Shown: positions 21,392 to 28,192 of the stretch, piece after piece | How the letters are laid out: each line of letters opens with the position of its first letter | Numbering within the stretch: position 1 is the stretch's first letter | Virus record (IMG/VR): IMGVR_UViG_3300044815_000056 | Coordinates: 1-35,787 of that record | Length of the DNA stretch: 35,787 nt | Origin: a virus | Strand: one strand, 5' to 3' | Translations under genes and position numbers: made by a program | Notes under the pieces: model-generated | Databases searched by the model: none | Told to the model about the DNA's origin: nothing | What the model saw: only the letters and a program-made list of their open reading frames with translations

Positions 21392-22111
21392 ATGGTCAAG
21401 GCCCCGACCCTGTGCAAGGAGGTAGTGACACCTCCCTGTCAATTCCCCAAGTCCAAGCGCTCCACCAAGTGGTGTCTGTGGCATTGGCTCAAGCGCCAGC
21501 CTGCCAGCGTCCAGGGCCAGTTTGCGGCGGCCAGGCTGGCGCACGCGGAGAAGACCCCCGGGTACGCGTTCCGGCCCCGTGTGCCGGAGGCTGAGTGGCC
21601 GGACGGCCACCGCTGGTGTTCCGGGTGTCAGTCCATGGTCCCCATGTTCTACACCTCCGGCTCACGGTGCCGGGCCTGTGCCTCTCGCGCTGCCCACGAG
21701 GCCACGAGTCGGGACGGGTACGGCCTGGCCCCCGGTCAGTACCAAGACGTCGTGGTGGTCGGCCAGGACAACCGGTGCGGCATCTGTCGGGCGCGTCCCA
21801 TCACGGTCCGGCTTGCGCGGGACCACAACCACAAGACCGGAGCATTCCGTGGGGGTCTCTGCTCCAAGTGCAACCATGAACTCCTGGGGGCCGCTCACGA
21901 CTCCTTGCCCATTCTGCTCCGGGCCGTCGCTTACCTGATGAGTCCCCCGGCCGAGGGGATCGAGAAGTGGAAGGCCGAGTTGGAGAAGTGGATGGCGTTC
22001 CTCCCCCCGGAGGATCGGCCGCTGGACCGGCCCGCCGACCCGTTCTCGTCAGTGCCACTCCGCCGGGGCCAGGCTGGCGTCTCCCAGGCTCAAGCCGGGA
22101 GCCCGTTCTAA
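21392..22111 (+). CDS. Recombination endonuclease VII-like protein
   Basis: A 239-residue HNH-type nuclease. The core is CGICRARP (C129, C132), LARDHNHKTG (144-150) and GGLCSKCNHELLG (C157, C160, N161), the signature of the T4 endonuclease VII family that cuts Holliday junctions and branched DNA before packaging. Extra Cys pairs at 76/79 and 93/96 make a second metal site upstream. ATG 21392 follows GAGAGGATTCCCG. A GTGAC-N8-GTCAA near-palindrome lies at 21425-21442. Confidence 0.85.
   Translation: MVKAPTLCKEVVTPPCQFPKSKRSTKWCLWHWLKRQPASVQGQFAAARLAHAEKTPGYAFRPRVPEAEWPDGHRWCSGCQSMVPMFYTSGSRCRACASRAAHEATSRDGYGLAPGQYQDVVVVGQDNRCGICRARPITVRLARDHNHKTGAFRGGLCSKCNHELLGAAHDSLPILLRAVAYLMSPPAEGIEKWKAELEKWMAFLPPEDRPLDRPADPFSSVPLRRGQAGVSQAQAGSPF
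21425..21442. promoter_or_regulatory. One-mismatch copy of the genomic palindrome
   Basis: GTGAC-N8-GTCAA in the first codons of the endonuclease VII gene, one of few in-gene copies in the other codon phase. Confidence 0.45.
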
Positions 22112-22353
22112 TGCCGTGCGCACGCGGCATGGGCCGCTGTAGGGCCGCCTGTGGCCACCGAAGCCTGGTCATGGGCTACCGGCACGCGCGGGCGGCCGAG
22201 GACCAGGCGGCCGAATCGGTGTCCGGGGGAGGATGGGCCGCGAGAGACGACACGGGACCCAAGCGTATCACATTCAAGCGCTACCTCCAGGACTCGAAAG
22301 TTCCTGACGAGTACGTGGACGAGCGCTTGACACGACGTCGTCAACGGGGTTAA
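22111..22353 (+). CDS. Small basic protein after endonuclease VII
   Basis: An 80-residue protein whose ATG shares a base with the upstream stop (TAATG) and follows GGGAG. It has three Cys/His near the start (PCARGMGRCRAACGH) and a basic C-terminus (YVDERLTRRRQRG). The last codons carry a perfect palindrome (22327-22344) that also forms the next promoter. Function unknown. Confidence 0.55.
   Translation: MPCARGMGRCRAACGHRSLVMGYRHARAAEDQAAESVSGGGWAARDDTGPKRITFKRYLQDSKVPDEYVDERLTRRRQRG
22327..22344. promoter_or_regulatory. Perfect TTGAC-N8-GTCAA palindrome over a rightward promoter
   Basis: TTGAC 22327-22331, GTCAA 22340-22344. It covers the -35 box and most of the spacer of the promoter for the SprT-like gene. 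Confidence 0.75.
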
Positions 22354-22356
22354 GGT
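22327..22356 (+). promoter_or_regulatory. Rightward leaderless promoter of the SprT-like gene
   Basis: TTGACA (22327-22332), 18-base spacer, TAAGGT (22351-22356), six bases before ATG 22363. No ribosome site precedes the ATG. Confidence 0.65.
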
Positions 22357-22362
22357 ATTCAC

Positions 22363-23073
22363 ATGACCTCACCGGAAGCGCGAATCATGTCCAACCTCAC
22401 TGTCGCGGTTGAGCGGCTGTGGGACCGTATCGCCAAGATCCACCCGGACGTCCCCCCGGTGGTCGTGACCATCGCGGCTGGCAAGGAGGACGCCAACGGC
22501 CACTACTCCTCCGCCCGGTGGAACCACGGCGGAGCCCGCCTCTCTGAGCTGTTCCTGTCGGGTGAGTCCCTCAAGCGTGGAGCCAAGGCCACCCTGGTCA
22601 CGGTCGTCCACGAGGCCGCCCACGGGGCCAACGACACGCGGCGGACCGGCCCCAAGGACAACGACACGAGCCGCCAGGGTCGCTACCACAACGCCAAGTT
22701 CAAGGCGACGGCGGAGGAGTTCGGCCTGGAGGTCCGGAAGGACGAGAAGTCCGGCTGGCTCACCTCCGGGTGCGAAGCGACCGAGGAGCTGTGCAAGAAG
22801 TACAAGAAGGAACTGGAGCGGCTGGAGGCGGCCCTGGAGGACTTCTACCGCCTCTCGGACCGTGAGCTGATGGGCCTCGGGGAAGAGGGAGAAGAGGGGG
22901 AGGCCAAGGAGTCCTCCACCGTGGCGGCTGTGTGCCAGTGCGCCACCACGGTTAAGGGCATCAAGGAGGTTCCCGGCCCGCGTCGGATCCGTATCAGCCG
23001 GAACGTTCTGGCCATGGGCGGAATTGCCTGTGAGCTGTGTGGGTCCCTGTTCGAGGAGGAGACGGCATCCTGA
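22363..23073 (+). CDS. SprT-like zinc metalloprotease
   Basis: A 236-residue protein with the metal-binding motif HEAAH (H83, E84, H87) in VTVVHEAAHGAND, preceded by a strand segment and followed by RYHNAKFKATAEEFGLEV, which fits SprT/minigluzincin proteins. The C-terminal part has CQC and CELC pairs, a probable zinc ribbon, as in SprT/Spartan relatives that act on DNA-bound proteins. The target in a phage is unknown. It is transcribed from its own leaderless, palindrome-bearing promoter. Confidence 0.75.
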   Translation: MTSPEARIMSNLTVAVERLWDRIAKIHPDVPPVVVTIAAGKEDANGHYSSARWNHGGARLSELFLSGESLKRGAKATLVTVVHEAAHGANDTRRTGPKDNDTSRQGRYHNAKFKATAEEFGLEVRKDEKSGWLTSGCEATEELCKKYKKELERLEAALEDFYRLSDRELMGLGEEGEEGEAKESSTVAAVCQCATTVKGIKEVPGPRRIRISRNVLAMGGIACELCGSLFEEETAS

Positions 23074-23216
23074 GGGAACTTGCCGCCGGAGCGGCCACGG
23101 TCCTAGTGATCGTGGCCGCTTGGCTGCATCCCCCGGAGGCCGGGTACCCGGTGGTCTGCGTGTTTGACAACCTCGTGTCAATGGACTACTGTCCTGTCTA
23201 TGAGCACAAACACTGA
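23070..23216 (+). CDS. Possible CTG-started exported small protein
   Basis: A 48-residue open frame that begins at CTG 23070, eight bases after GAGGAGGAG, and overlaps the SprT stop by four bases. The translation has a hydrophobic helix (LAAGAATVLVIVAAWL) and then two Cys (VVCVFDNLVSMDYCPVYEHKH), like a short exported protein. No ATG or GTG starts it at the right place (GTG 23106 would remove the helix), so the call is tentative. Its codons carry the palindrome at 23164 in the usual phase. Confidence 0.4.
   Translation: MRELAAGAATVLVIVAAWLHPPEAGYPVVCVFDNLVSMDYCPVYEHKH
23164..23181. promoter_or_regulatory. Perfect TTGAC-N8-GTCAA palindrome over a rightward promoter
   Basis: TTGAC 23164-23168, GTCAA 23177-23181; forms the -35 and spacer of the promoter for the gene at 23200. 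Confidence 0.75.
23164..23192 (+). promoter_or_regulatory. Rightward leaderless promoter
   Basis: TTGACA (23164-23169), 17-base spacer, TACTGT (23187-23192), seven bases before ATG 23200. Confidence 0.7.
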
Positions 23217-23385
23217 GACCCACACAGCGGCCGTCCTCGGAAGTAAGCGGGTCCACCTCTCGGTGGAACTGGACGGCATGGGCTACAGCAAGCCGATGTG
23301 TAAGGGTGCCTACTCCCACGGGGTCATGCCCACGGACCGCCCGGCCAACTGCCCCAAGTGCCTCAAGATGGCCGTTGACAAGTAA
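23200..23385 (+). CDS. Leaderless small protein with CxxC motif
   Basis: A 61-residue protein (MSTNTETHTAAVLGSKRVHLS...). It has a Cys at MCKGAY and a CPKC pair near the end, a likely zinc site. No ribosome site; the -10 lies seven bases upstream. The first residues resemble those of the next gene (MSTETETQTQ), which is also leaderless, so the two 5' ends may be duplicated or selected for leaderless translation. Function unknown. Confidence 0.65.
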   Translation: MSTNTETHTAAVLGSKRVHLSVELDGMGYSKPMCKGAYSHGVMPTDRPANCPKCLKMAVDK

Positions 23386-23392
23386 GCGTCAA
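23375..23392. promoter_or_regulatory. Perfect TTGAC-N8-GTCAA palindrome over a rightward promoter
   Basis: TTGAC 23375-23379, GTCAA 23388-23392; spans the stop codon of the preceding gene and the -35/spacer of the next promoter. Confidence 0.75.
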
Positions 23393-23403
23393 GCCACTAG
23401 GTT
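23375..23403 (+). promoter_or_regulatory. Rightward leaderless promoter
   Basis: TTGACA (23375-23380), 17-base spacer ending AGCCAC, TAGGTT (23398-23403), six bases before ATG 23410. Confidence 0.7.
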
Positions 23404-23409
23404 CTAGGT

Positions 23410-23526
23410 ATGAGCACAGAGACCGAGACCCAGACCCAGTGCCCGGAAGAGACCTGCAAGACCCCGGCCGGACGGCCGTGCCGTCCTTGGTGCCCGATCG
23501 GCGGAGTCCTTCACGATGACGTGTAG
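23410..23526 (+). CDS. Leaderless 38-residue Cys-rich peptide
   Basis: The peptide begins MSTETETQTQ and contains four Cys (CPEETC, CRPWC) that could bind one metal ion. It has its own promoter with no leader. The near-palindrome at 23516 spans its stop, and a terminator follows two bases after that. It is the last gene of this rightward block. Function unknown. Confidence 0.55.
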   Translation: MSTETETQTQCPEETCKTPAGRPCRPWCPIGGVLHDDV

Positions 23527-23533
23527 ACGTCAA
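23516..23533. promoter_or_regulatory. One-mismatch palindrome adjoining a terminator
   Basis: ATGAC-N8-GTCAA over the stop codon of the 38-residue gene, ending two bases before the terminator stem. The same GTCAAACGGCC junction is found at 28801. Confidence 0.55.
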
Positions 23534-23534
23534 A

Positions 23535-23566
23535 CGGCCCCGGCCCCCGTGAGGGGACCGGGGCCG
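23535..23566. terminator. Bidirectional terminator between rightward block and lysis block
   Basis: CGGCCCCGG-CCCC (from 23535) pairs with GGGG-A-CCGGGGCCG (to 23566). It is located between convergent genes ending at 23526 and 23578. Confidence 0.8.
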
Positions 23567-23577
23567 CTGCCCACGGG

Positions 23578-23853
23578 CTACCGGTCCAGGAAGCTGTCCG
23601 GCGTCCGGAACTGGTGACGCGCCCGGTAGGCCGCCGCGAACCCGACCAGGACCGGCAGCACCGGGGCCAGGAGGGCTGTGACCGCGTCCGGCAGCTCACC
23701 CAGGAGGTTCCCGTCCGTGACCGCCGACGCGACGGCCACGAGGATGGCCCCCACGATGTACTGGACGATGGCCTGGGCCTTGACCTTGGGCTCCACGACC
23801 GTGGTCGTGGCCGGGAGCGGGTTGGCCGCCGTCCCGGGGGTGTCCTCCACCAT
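23578..23853 (-). CDS. Probable holin
   Basis: A 91-residue membrane protein immediately after the endolysin gene. The N-terminus is polar (MVEDTPGTAANPLPATTTVVEPK). Two hydrophobic helices follow (IVQYIVGAILVAVASAV and AVTALLAPVLPVLVGFAAAY), then a basic C-terminus (RARHQFRTPDSFLDR). This fits a two-helix holin that opens the membrane for the endolysin. ATG 23853 has GAGGAGAGCACA upstream. Confidence 0.72.
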   Translation of the reverse strand: MVEDTPGTAANPLPATTTVVEPKVKAQAIVQYIVGAILVAVASAVTDGNLLGELPDAVTALLAPVLPVLVGFAAAYRARHQFRTPDSFLDR

Positions 23854-23915
23854 TGTGCTCTCCTCGTGTCTGTTGCTTCTCAGGAGGCCCGGACGGGCCT
23901 TCCTGTGCTGCCCGG

Positions 23916-24626
23916 TCAGAACCGGATCAAGGCCCAGGTCTTGGGGCCGACCTTGCCGTCCGCGACCAACCGGCGGTTGGTCTGGAACCTCTTGACGATC
24001 GCGGCCGTGGCCGGACCGAAGTCCCCGTCCACGACGAGGTGGTTCCCCAGCTTGTTCATGGCCGCCTGAATGGCCTTGATCTGGGCCACCGTGCCGGTTC
24101 CGCCGATGCCGAAGAACTGCCCCGGCTTGAGCGGGAACGGCTTGGCCACGGGCGGCTTGGGGACCGCCTGGAGGGCCTTGACGGCCGCCAGGGCCGTTGC
24201 CCGCGAGACGATCAGCTCCACGTGCATGTCGTCCTTCCGGCCGGAGTAGTCGTACCCCCAGCGGAAGAGGAACTGGCCCGCGTACTTGAACCGCGCGAGC
24301 ACGGTTCGGGCGTGTGCCAGTTCCGTGGCCGTGAACGTCGGGTGCTTCCCCAGCGGGTGCTGGTTGGCGTTGAGGTCCACCGCGATGCCGCACGCGTGGA
24401 ACGAGGTGGAGGTGGACCCCCGGACGGCCCGGTAGGCGTGGCCCCAGACGGACTTGGGGTCCAGGGTCTCCACCTCCTTGTTCCAGGCCGACATCAGGGC
24501 CAGGAAGAGAGGAGCGGTCTCCTTGCGGAGGGAGACCCGGACCGAGGTGCCCGGAACCGTGTAGGTGGCCAGAGCGGGATCCCCGTAATCCACGGCCGAG
24601 AAGCCGTTGATGGGCGCGTAACCCAT
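23916..24626 (-). CDS. Endolysin: M15 peptidase with peptidoglycan-binding domain
   Basis: A 236-residue cell-wall hydrolase. The N-terminal domain (about 1-145) has SFHACGIAVDLN (H77, D84) and DMHVELI (H135, E137), the zinc and catalytic residues of M15 L,D/D-Ala endopeptidases that cut peptide cross-links. A PG_binding_1 domain follows (about 178-234: IKAIQAAMNKLG..VDGDFGPATAAIVKRFQ...DGKVGPKTWALI). A Pro/Lys linker joins them. ATG 24626 has a full AAGGAGGT site, implying strong translation. Confidence 0.9.
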   Translation of the reverse strand: MGYAPINGFSAVDYGDPALATYTVPGTSVRVSLRKETAPLFLALMSAWNKEVETLDPKSVWGHAYRAVRGSTSTSFHACGIAVDLNANQHPLGKHPTFTATELAHARTVLARFKYAGQFLFRWGYDYSGRKDDMHVELIVSRATALAAVKALQAVPKPPVAKPFPLKPGQFFGIGGTGTVAQIKAIQAAMNKLGNHLVVDGDFGPATAAIVKRFQTNRRLVADGKVGPKTWALIRF

Positions 24627-24629
24627 GGC

Positions 24630-25139
24630 TCAGACCTCCTTGTCCTCGTACTCGGAAACCGCCGGGTCGGCCGCGAACTCGTCCGCGTGGACCTCCTGGT
24701 CCCAGTCCTCCGGCGGCTCACCCGTGGGCGGCAGGGTGGTCTCGTCGGTCTCCACCGGCTCCAGGTCGTGGAGCGGGGAGGTGGTCTCGTTGCTGGTGGG
24801 CTCGGTCACTCGTCCTCCTTGTTCGGGCTGATCGGTGTCCGTCCCCCAGTGTACCCCTTGTCGTTGGGAAACCAACAGGAGGTACAGACGCCACCACAGG
24901 GTGGGGACGATCATCGCGAATGCGAACAGGCGCAACGCGAGAAATACCGGGGTGTCGTGGATGGCGATACGGAGAATGGACAGGACCAGTACAGAGGCGA
25001 TTACCACGGATAGCGCCATGGTCTGGCGGCCGATCTGGGATGACTCCCACCGGGCGCGCGCGTAGAGGATGACGAACAGGACAGCGGGAATGGTCGCGGC
25101 AATGAGAACGATATTGCCGACCAGTTGGAGCACGGGCAT
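24630..25139 (-). CDS. Membrane protein of the lysis block with acidic cytoplasmic tail
   Basis: A 169-residue protein with three hydrophobic helices (LVGNIVLIAATIPAVLFVILY; MALSVVIASVLVLSILRIAI; FLALRLFAFAMIVPTLWWRLYLLL) and an acidic, Pro/Thr-rich tail from about residue 105. It lies directly upstream of the endolysin. It may be a second holin or lysis regulator; the sequence alone does not decide. ATG 25139 has AAGGAGCGACC upstream. Confidence 0.65.
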   Translation of the reverse strand: MPVLQLVGNIVLIAATIPAVLFVILYARARWESSQIGRQTMALSVVIASVLVLSILRIAIHDTPVFLALRLFAFAMIVPTLWWRLYLLLVSQRQGVHWGTDTDQPEQGGRVTEPTSNETTSPLHDLEPVETDETTLPPTGEPPEDWDQEVHADEFAADPAVSEYEDKEV

Positions 25140-25340
25140 TTATGGTCGCTCCTTGAATGAGGCGAGAATCCGCCGGGAGAAGTTGTTCTCTTGGCGCGCT
25201 CCCCGGAGTGAGGCGGTTACTTGCTTGACGGCGGGCCACTTCTCCTTTGCCGCTGCCAGGGCCGCCTCCGACTGTGCGCGGGCCTCGGCAGCGGAAATGG
25301 TCACGTCGTGGTCCTCTTCCTTGTTTCGGCGGAGCCTCAT
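25140..25340 (-). CDS. Small helical protein of the lysis block
   Basis: A 66-residue charged helical protein (MRLRRNKEEDHDVTISAAEARAQSEAALAAAKEKWPAVKQVTASLRGARQENNFSRRILASF). Similar small proteins occur beside lysis genes of other actinophages, but the function is not established. ATG 25340 overlaps the upstream stop as ATGA. Confidence 0.6.
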   Translation of the reverse strand: MRLRRNKEEDHDVTISAAEARAQSEAALAAAKEKWPAVKQVTASLRGARQENNFSRRILASFKERP

Positions 25341-25612
25341 GGCTTGTCGCCTTCCGGCATCCGGGGCAGTGCCCGAATCACCTTGTCCGTGGTCTGCGCC
25401 AATTCGAGGAGTTCCCCGAGTTGCGCCGCTTGTGTCCGGCGGGCCTCTTCCGAAGTGTCCCAGGCAGCACGCCACGTGTCACGGTCCGCGCGCGTTTCCT
25501 CGTGTTCCCTCTTGGTTACTAGCTGTCCTCGGAACAGCATCAGGACCACCACGGCGAGAATGGCCCCGGCCGAGAAACCCCCCACCGGCAGGCTAGTCAG
25601 CCACTCTTCCAC
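25337..25612 (-). CDS. Single-pass membrane protein starting the lysis block
   Basis: A 91-residue protein from GTG 25612, with GGGGGAG before it. It has one membrane helix near the N-terminus (GGFSAGAILAVVVLMLF) and a long charged helix afterwards (TKREHEETRADRDTWRAAWDTSEEARRTQAAQLGELLEL). The topology (short outside, long coiled-coil inside) fits an accessory lysis or pinholin-regulator role, but this is inference. The divergent interval 25613-25703 separates it from the next rightward block. Confidence 0.65.
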   Translation of the reverse strand: MEEWLTSLPVGGFSAGAILAVVVLMLFRGQLVTKREHEETRADRDTWRAAWDTSEEARRTQAAQLGELLELAQTTDKVIRALPRMPEGDKP

Positions 25613-25621
25613 CGCTCCCCC

Positions 25622-25650
25622 TTGACGAGTCACTAGGAACCTACTAGAGT
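25622..25650 (+). promoter_or_regulatory. Rightward promoter of the second rightward block
   Basis: TTGACG (25622-25627), 17-base spacer containing CACTAGG, TAGAGT (25645-25650). ACTAGG-AA-CCTACTAG forms a nearly symmetrical element within it, recalling the ACCTAGTAGGT palindrome at 16341. Confidence 0.65.
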
Positions 25651-25703
25651 CCTCATCACGAGGTGCGGCCGCGATGGCCAACCCGAGTCTACAGGGAGCG
25701 ACA

Positions 25704-25919
25704 ATGGACGAGACCCACTACACCGCCGTTGTCCAGGTCCACCGGGTCACCAAGACCCAGGAGACCCGGAACGGTGCGGTCCGGTACGGAGACCCCTCTG
25801 GCCCGATGCCGGAGAAGAGGGAGACCACCGAGGTGGCCAACGTGGTGATCCGGGCCAAGACCCTGGAGAGCCTCCGGGGCAAGGTCAACGACCACGTGTC
25901 GCTCATCACGGAGGACTAG
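25704..25919 (+). CDS. Unknown 71-residue protein
   Basis: It starts at ATG 25704 with GGGAGCGACA upstream; an earlier in-frame ATG at 25674 has no ribosome site. It is strand-rich (YTAVVQVHRVTKTQETRNG, TTEVANVVIRAKTLESLRGKVNDHVSLI). The pattern, strand-strand-helix, is common among small actinophage proteins of unknown role. Confidence 0.6.
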   Translation: MDETHYTAVVQVHRVTKTQETRNGAVRYGDPSGPMPEKRETTEVANVVIRAKTLESLRGKVNDHVSLITED

Positions 25920-25922
25920 GCC

Positions 25923-26024
25923 GTGGACCTGTCCTATTGCCACAACCACAAGCGCCACCGGGCGCACAGGTGGCCGTGGCCTTCATTCCGGTATATGTGC
26001 CCGGGGATCGGAAATCAGGTATGA
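25923..26024 (+). CDS. 33-residue His/Cys-rich peptide
   Basis: GTG 25923 with GGAGGACTAGGCC upstream. The peptide VDLSYCHNHKRHRAHRW...YMCPGIG has one Cys and four His near the start and a second Cys near the end, compatible with a zinc site. Its stop overlaps the next start as ATGA. Small size keeps confidence moderate. Confidence 0.5.
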   Translation: MDLSYCHNHKRHRAHRWPWPSFRYMCPGIGNQV

Positions 26025-26317
26025 GAATCACAACGGAGAAGATTCTCAATCAACTGTGCGTGGAGCTTGCCGCACAGGAGGAGGAACTCCGTAATTACCA
26101 GTTCGTCCTCTCCATTCTCCTCAAGCGGCATTCCAACATGCTGACCATTTCCCCGTGGGAACTGGCAGAGGCGGACTCGGACGACGTCATCACGGTTACC
26201 CAGGAATGGGACCGGTCCTGGGTGGTCCGACGTCGTGAAGACGTGGAGCTGGAGGTCAGCACCAAGGAAGGCCCCGAGGTCCGCATCTCGGACGAGAAGT
26301 TGGGAGACGGAGTATGA
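26021..26317 (+). CDS. Unknown 98-residue protein
   Basis: An acidic protein: an N-terminal helix (ITTEKILNQLCVELAAQEEELRNYQFVLSILLKRH) and a strand-rich end (DDVITVTQEWDRSWVVRRREDVELEVS). It overlaps both neighbours by four bases. No family recognised; it precedes the glycosyltransferase gene. Confidence 0.6.
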   Translation: MRITTEKILNQLCVELAAQEEELRNYQFVLSILLKRHSNMLTISPWELAEADSDDVITVTQEWDRSWVVRRREDVELEVSTKEGPEVRISDEKLGDGV

Positions 26318-27318
26318 GGGTATTCGGGTGGGCGGCCGATGACCAGGGGTGCGGGTACTACCGGATGGGGTTGCCGCTCCGTGAGCTGGGCCGCCACGGG
26401 CATGACACGCAAGTGTCAATCAGCCGGACCGGGTACGAGAAGACCGCCGACGTGATCGTTGGGCAGCGTGTGTGCAACCCCGGTCCGGCCTCCTGGTGGC
26501 GGGCTCTGGCAGCGCTGCCCACGTCTGCCCGGCCTCTGATGGTCTATGAGATTGATGACGATCTGTTGGGGATCCATCCGTCCAATGACCTGGCCTTCCC
26601 GTACTTCCAGGACCCGGGCCGCCGGGCGGACATCCTCTCGGCCATCGCGGTCTCTGACCTCGTGACCGTGACAACCCCCCACCTGGCCAACGTGGTCCGG
26701 TCCTGGGTGCCGTCCGGGCCTCCGGTGGCCGTGGTACCCAACGCCATCCCGGAGAGCCTCCTGGAGCCGCGTACGGGCCGCCGTGGGGACGTCCTGGGCT
26801 GGGCCGGGTCGGCCACCCACCGGCCGGACTTCATGGAGGCAGGGTCCCAGGTGGCCAGGTTCCTCCGGCGGAACCCGGACGTCCAGTGGCACAGCATCGG
26901 GGCCGACTACCTACCGGGGAAGCGGCGGCCCGGTCAGGAGCGCTTCACCCCCTGGACCAAGGGAGTGGAGAACTACTACCAGACTGTGGACTTTACCGTG
27001 GGACTGGCCCCTCTGGCGGACCACTCGTTCAACCTCTCCAAGAGTCCCCTCAAGGCCCTGGAGTACGGAGCGATGGGGATACCCGTGGTAGCGTCCAGTG
27101 TCGGCCCCTACTCCTCGTACGTGGTCCACGGGGTCACTGGCCTCCTGGTCCGGCAGTCTCACGAGTGGGGGACGTACCTCCGGCGGTTGTTCGACAACCC
27201 CGGAGAGCGGGCCAAGATGGGGGAACTTGCCCGTAGACAGGCCAGGGCCAATACGATAGAGTCCCAGTGGACGGTATGGGAACGAACCTACAAGGAGGCC
27301 CTAGATGCCATTCAGTAG
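26314..27318 (+). CDS. Glycosyltransferase, GT-B fold (family 4-like)
   Basis: A 334-residue enzyme that would transfer a sugar from a nucleotide donor. The N-terminal half starts MRVFGWAADDQGCGYYRMGLPL and has VYEIDDDLL (78-85). The C-terminal donor-binding half contains SKSPLKALEYGAMGIPVVAS (242-261), the conserved E-x7-type region of GT-B enzymes, and a VTGLLV segment. The acceptor is not evident: DNA bases, virion proteins or host surface glycans are all possible. It overlaps the preceding and following genes. A near-palindrome sits at 26402-26419. Confidence 0.82.
   Translation: MRVFGWAADDQGCGYYRMGLPLRELGRHGHDTQVSISRTGYEKTADVIVGQRVCNPGPASWWRALAALPTSARPLMVYEIDDDLLGIHPSNDLAFPYFQDPGRRADILSAIAVSDLVTVTTPHLANVVRSWVPSGPPVAVVPNAIPESLLEPRTGRRGDVLGWAGSATHRPDFMEAGSQVARFLRRNPDVQWHSIGADYLPGKRRPGQERFTPWTKGVENYYQTVDFTVGLAPLADHSFNLSKSPLKALEYGAMGIPVVASSVGPYSSYVVHGVTGLLVRQSHEWGTYLRRLFDNPGERAKMGELARRQARANTIESQWTVWERTYKEALDAIQ
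26402..26419. promoter_or_regulatory. One-mismatch copy of the genomic palindrome
   Basis: ATGAC-N8-GTCAA inside the GT-B gene; coding frame CAT GAC ACG CAA GTG TCA A. Confidence 0.5.
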
Positions 27319-27847
27319 CCAAGAGGGTAAGGGGTTCGCGCTGAGCCACCTCGACAAGACCAAGCCTCGGTCCATCCTGGACGTAGGGGCCGGGGCCGGG
27401 ATCTGGTCGCGGATCATCACTCAGCGGCCATGGTTCCACGAGACGGAGTCCCTCCACGCGGTGGAGGTCTGGGCACCGTACGTCGCTCAGTTCAAGCTCC
27501 AGAGCGCGTACAACGCGGTCACCCTGGCCGACGCGCGGGTCTACCTCCCGTTCCTGGCGGAGCAGAGGGTCAAGTACGGGGCCGTTATCCTGGGGGACAT
27601 CCTGGAGCACATGACCAAGGCGGAGGCCCTGGAGCTGTGGTCCGCCGTGAACCGGGTGGCGGACGAACTGGTCATCCTGTCCCTCCCGATCGTGCACTAC
27701 CCCCAGCACGCGGAGCACGGCGGCAACCCGTACGAGGAGCACGTGAAGGACGACTGGACCCACGAGGAGGTCATGGACACATTCCCGGGCATCACGGACC
27801 ACTACCAGGGCCAGGAAATCGGCGTCTACGTGGCGAGGGTCTGGTGA
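27305..27847 (+). CDS. SAM-dependent class I methyltransferase
   Basis: A 180-residue protein. Motif I is ILDVGAGAGIWS (24-35), an acidic residue follows in HAVEVW, and GAVILGDILEHMTKAEA (about 92-108) matches the post-I/motif IV region of small-molecule or sugar methyltransferases. It lacks a DNA methyltransferase target motif such as NPPY. It lies between two glycosyltransferases and overlaps the first by 14 bases, so it probably modifies the same product. Confidence 0.78.
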   Translation: MPFSSQEGKGFALSHLDKTKPRSILDVGAGAGIWSRIITQRPWFHETESLHAVEVWAPYVAQFKLQSAYNAVTLADARVYLPFLAEQRVKYGAVILGDILEHMTKAEALELWSAVNRVADELVILSLPIVHYPQHAEHGGNPYEEHVKDDWTHEEVMDTFPGITDHYQGQEIGVYVARVW

Positions 27848-28023
27848 GCGCGCCCGTGGAGGTTCTCTGCCCGGTCATCCTCCAGGATGAGATCCCGTGC
27901 GGGAAGCCGGTCAACTCGCACTGTCCGACCGTGGGCACCGGGTACGGGTGCGGCTGGACCAAGTGCACGGACGGCCACACCATCGACTCTGAGGGCCACC
28001 TGATGGGAGAAAACCGTGACTGA
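27844..28023 (+). CDS. Small Cys-rich protein
   Basis: A 59-residue protein from GTG 27844 (GTGA overlap). Cys residues in EVLCPVI, EIPCGKPV, SHCPTV, GYGCGWTKC and a His in DGH suggest a zinc ribbon. It overlaps the next gene by eight bases. Function unknown. Confidence 0.6.
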   Translation: MSAPVEVLCPVILQDEIPCGKPVNSHCPTVGTGYGCGWTKCTDGHTIDSEGHLMGENRD

Positions 28024-28192
28024 CGTGGTTATCCGGATGGAGTCCACCTCGGCCAGCATCCGGAGCACAGTTCCGCCGTGGCGGGTCTGTGAGGACAACG
28101 AGGCCCGGAAGCCGGTCACTTCGGAGCGCTTCCACGACGTCAAGGAGGCCGCCGCGTGGATCAAGGCGGAGCGGACGGCGGGTCGGCTGTGA
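28016..28192 (+). CDS. Unknown 58-residue protein
   Basis: GTG 28016 with GGGAGAAAACC upstream. VTDVVIRMESTSASIRST... and a C-terminal helix FHDVKEAAAWIKAERTAGRL. The end overlaps the start of the GT-A gene as GTGA. No family recognised. Confidence 0.55.
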   Translation: MTDVVIRMESTSASIRSTVPPWRVCEDNEARKPVTSERFHDVKEAAAWIKAERTAGRL

